Shown in pieces: positions 62,870 to 64,000 of a DNA stretch of 64,000 nt. Below the pieces are notes generated by a model. It ran no database searches, had not been told where the DNA came from, and worked only from the letters and a program-made list of their open reading frames with translations. Position numbers and translations under genes: made by a program. Every line of letters begins with the position of its first letter. The stretch's first letter is position 1. Origin of the DNA: Hymenobacter qilianensis (lineage in GTDB: Bacteria; Bacteroidota; Bacteroidia; Cytophagales; Hymenobacteraceae); assembly GCF_014489555.1 (NCBI RefSeq), contig NZ_CP060784.1, positions 62,001 through 126,000 of the forward strand, read 5' to 3'.

Positions 62870-64000
62870 ATGAGAATCGGACTTTCTACCCCTATAGATG
62901 TTGATGCATTACGGCCTTACTTAGATGTCGCTGATGCTGTTATCCCTAGTGGTATGGGGGCAGTGCCATCACTCCATTAATCCAGGGATTACTCGAAGCT
63001 GGTCACCAAGTATCTGTTTATTCATTAGATCCAAAGGTTACAACTCCAGTAGTACTACGTGGTTCTCAGCTGACAATTTATCTGGGCCATTTTCGGCCGC
63101 GTGCACGTCAGCGTTGTCCAGATCTGTTTAGGCAGGAAGGGAAGGAATTAGCCCGGTTTATTCATCAGGATAAGCCAGAAATTGTTCATGCCCACTGGGC
63201 TTATGAATTCGCATTAGGAGCACTGATGAGTGGTTATCCTCATCTAATCACTCTCCATGACAATCCATGGGTGGTTTTACGGTATGTCCCTGATGCTTAT
63301 CGGGTGGTTCGTCTCTTGCTTAAACTACGGATCTTACGTTGGGGAAAGAATTTCACTGCTGTCTCACCGTATATAGCTGAGGCACTAAAGAGTAAGAATC
63401 GCCATCCAATCGTAGTGCCTAATGCGGTTCGCCCAGCTCCAGGAGGCCCTCGTTCATTTCCAACTGGTCCCCGACGGCGTATTATCTCAATGCAAGCGGA
63501 ATGGTCGTCATTGAAGAATGTAGACACAGCCCTACTTGCATTTCGCGAGGTGCGCCAACGTCTGGGTTCAGACGTTGAGTATTGGCTGTATGGCCCCAAC
63601 TATGGTTTAAATGGACAAGCTCATCAATGGGCTAAAGCACATGGGGTAGCTGAAGGTGTACACTTTGCAGGGAAAGCTACACACAATGAAATAATTACCC
63701 TTTTGCCTGATTTCGACGTAATGCTTCATCCATCACGTGAAGAATCTTTTGGAATGACCTTAGTAGAAGCAATGCAGGCTGGGGTTCCAGTAATAGCAGG
63801 AGCTAAATCGGGAGCAGTTCCTTGGGTACTTGATTATGGAAAGCATGGAATACTTACCGATATCAATTCGCCTGCAGCAATAGCGGATGCTTTGTGTCAT
63901 TTACTGACTCAGCCCCAGCTGTATGAAAAACTAAGTAGAGAAGGAATCACAACTGTGCAGGAGAGGTTTTCGATACCTATCGTTACTGCGGCCTATGAAC
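62870..64000 (+). CDS. GT4 family glycosyltransferase, frame broken once, cut by the window end
   Basis: Starts at ATG 62870 (MRIGLSTPIDVDALRPYLDV) and is in frame to the end of the window if one G is added at 62956-62960 (SGMGGSAITPLIQGLLEAGH restored, the GT-B donor-side loop). About 377 residues are visible. The C-terminal Rossmann domain has VVPNAVRPAP, RIISMQAEWSSLKNVDTAL and HPSREESFGMTLVEAMQAGVPVIAGAKSGAVPWVL, the EX7E type signature of GT4. It adds a sugar using an activated donor in the cytoplasm. Probably complete just beyond the window. Confidence 0.88.

Overview
The window looks like chromosomal DNA of a Bacteroidota bacterium, most likely a Hymenobacter-like member of the Cytophagales. 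The grounds are a GC-rich chromosome, many lipoproteins and secreted proteins, a SusB-type GH97 enzyme, DUF2911 and DUF1569 proteins, almost no Shine-Dalgarno sequences, a few TAnnTTTG-type -7 promoter elements, and intergenic palindromes carrying GAAGCATCTCGC / GCGAGATGCTTC. No rRNA, tRNA, insertion sequence, prophage or CRISPR array was seen. The genus is inferred, not shown.

Layout. 0.1-20.7 kb is mixed housekeeping: lipoprotein, methyltransferases, nicotinamidase with a 2'-5' RNA ligase, MscS channel, malate:quinone oxidoreductase, acetyltransferases, a CtlX-type hydrolase, NmrA-like and metallo-beta-lactamase proteins, YebC and an RluB-like pseudouridine synthase. 20.9-28.0 kb is a biotin cluster (bioB, bioF, an AT-rich membrane protein, bioD, bioA) followed by an unusual ketoacyl synthase. 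28.4-37.9 kb holds secreted or lipid-anchored hydrolases (M28 peptidase, class II cyclic nucleotide phosphodiesterase, GH13, GH97). 38.2-40.8 kb is lysC-lysA. 40.9-49.7 kb has a GT39-type transferase, an SDR, DUF2905, topoisomerase III, an alcohol dehydrogenase and a second SDR. 49.9-52.3 kb is a SulP transporter with a beta-carbonic anhydrase. 52.4-54.6 kb is a two-component system, divergent from an exopolysaccharide locus (54.9 kb to the window end) with export lipoprotein, tyrosine kinase/Wzz, flippase and four glycosyltransferases.

The dominant anomaly is that 22 genes are broken by 28 apparent one-base losses. All lie in C or G runs, and adding one C or G restores a continuous family-consistent protein each time. 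This points to homopolymer undercalling rather than real pseudogenes. For these genes I give the joined coordinates and the position of each break. The runs mostly belong to an over-represented motif, three or more A/T then GCCCCCC, which also builds the intrinsic terminators and is skewed to one strand. A second repeated structure is a family of intergenic palindromes whose outer and inner tips are constant while the stem differs from copy to copy with matching changes on both arms. Two copies are nested inside others.
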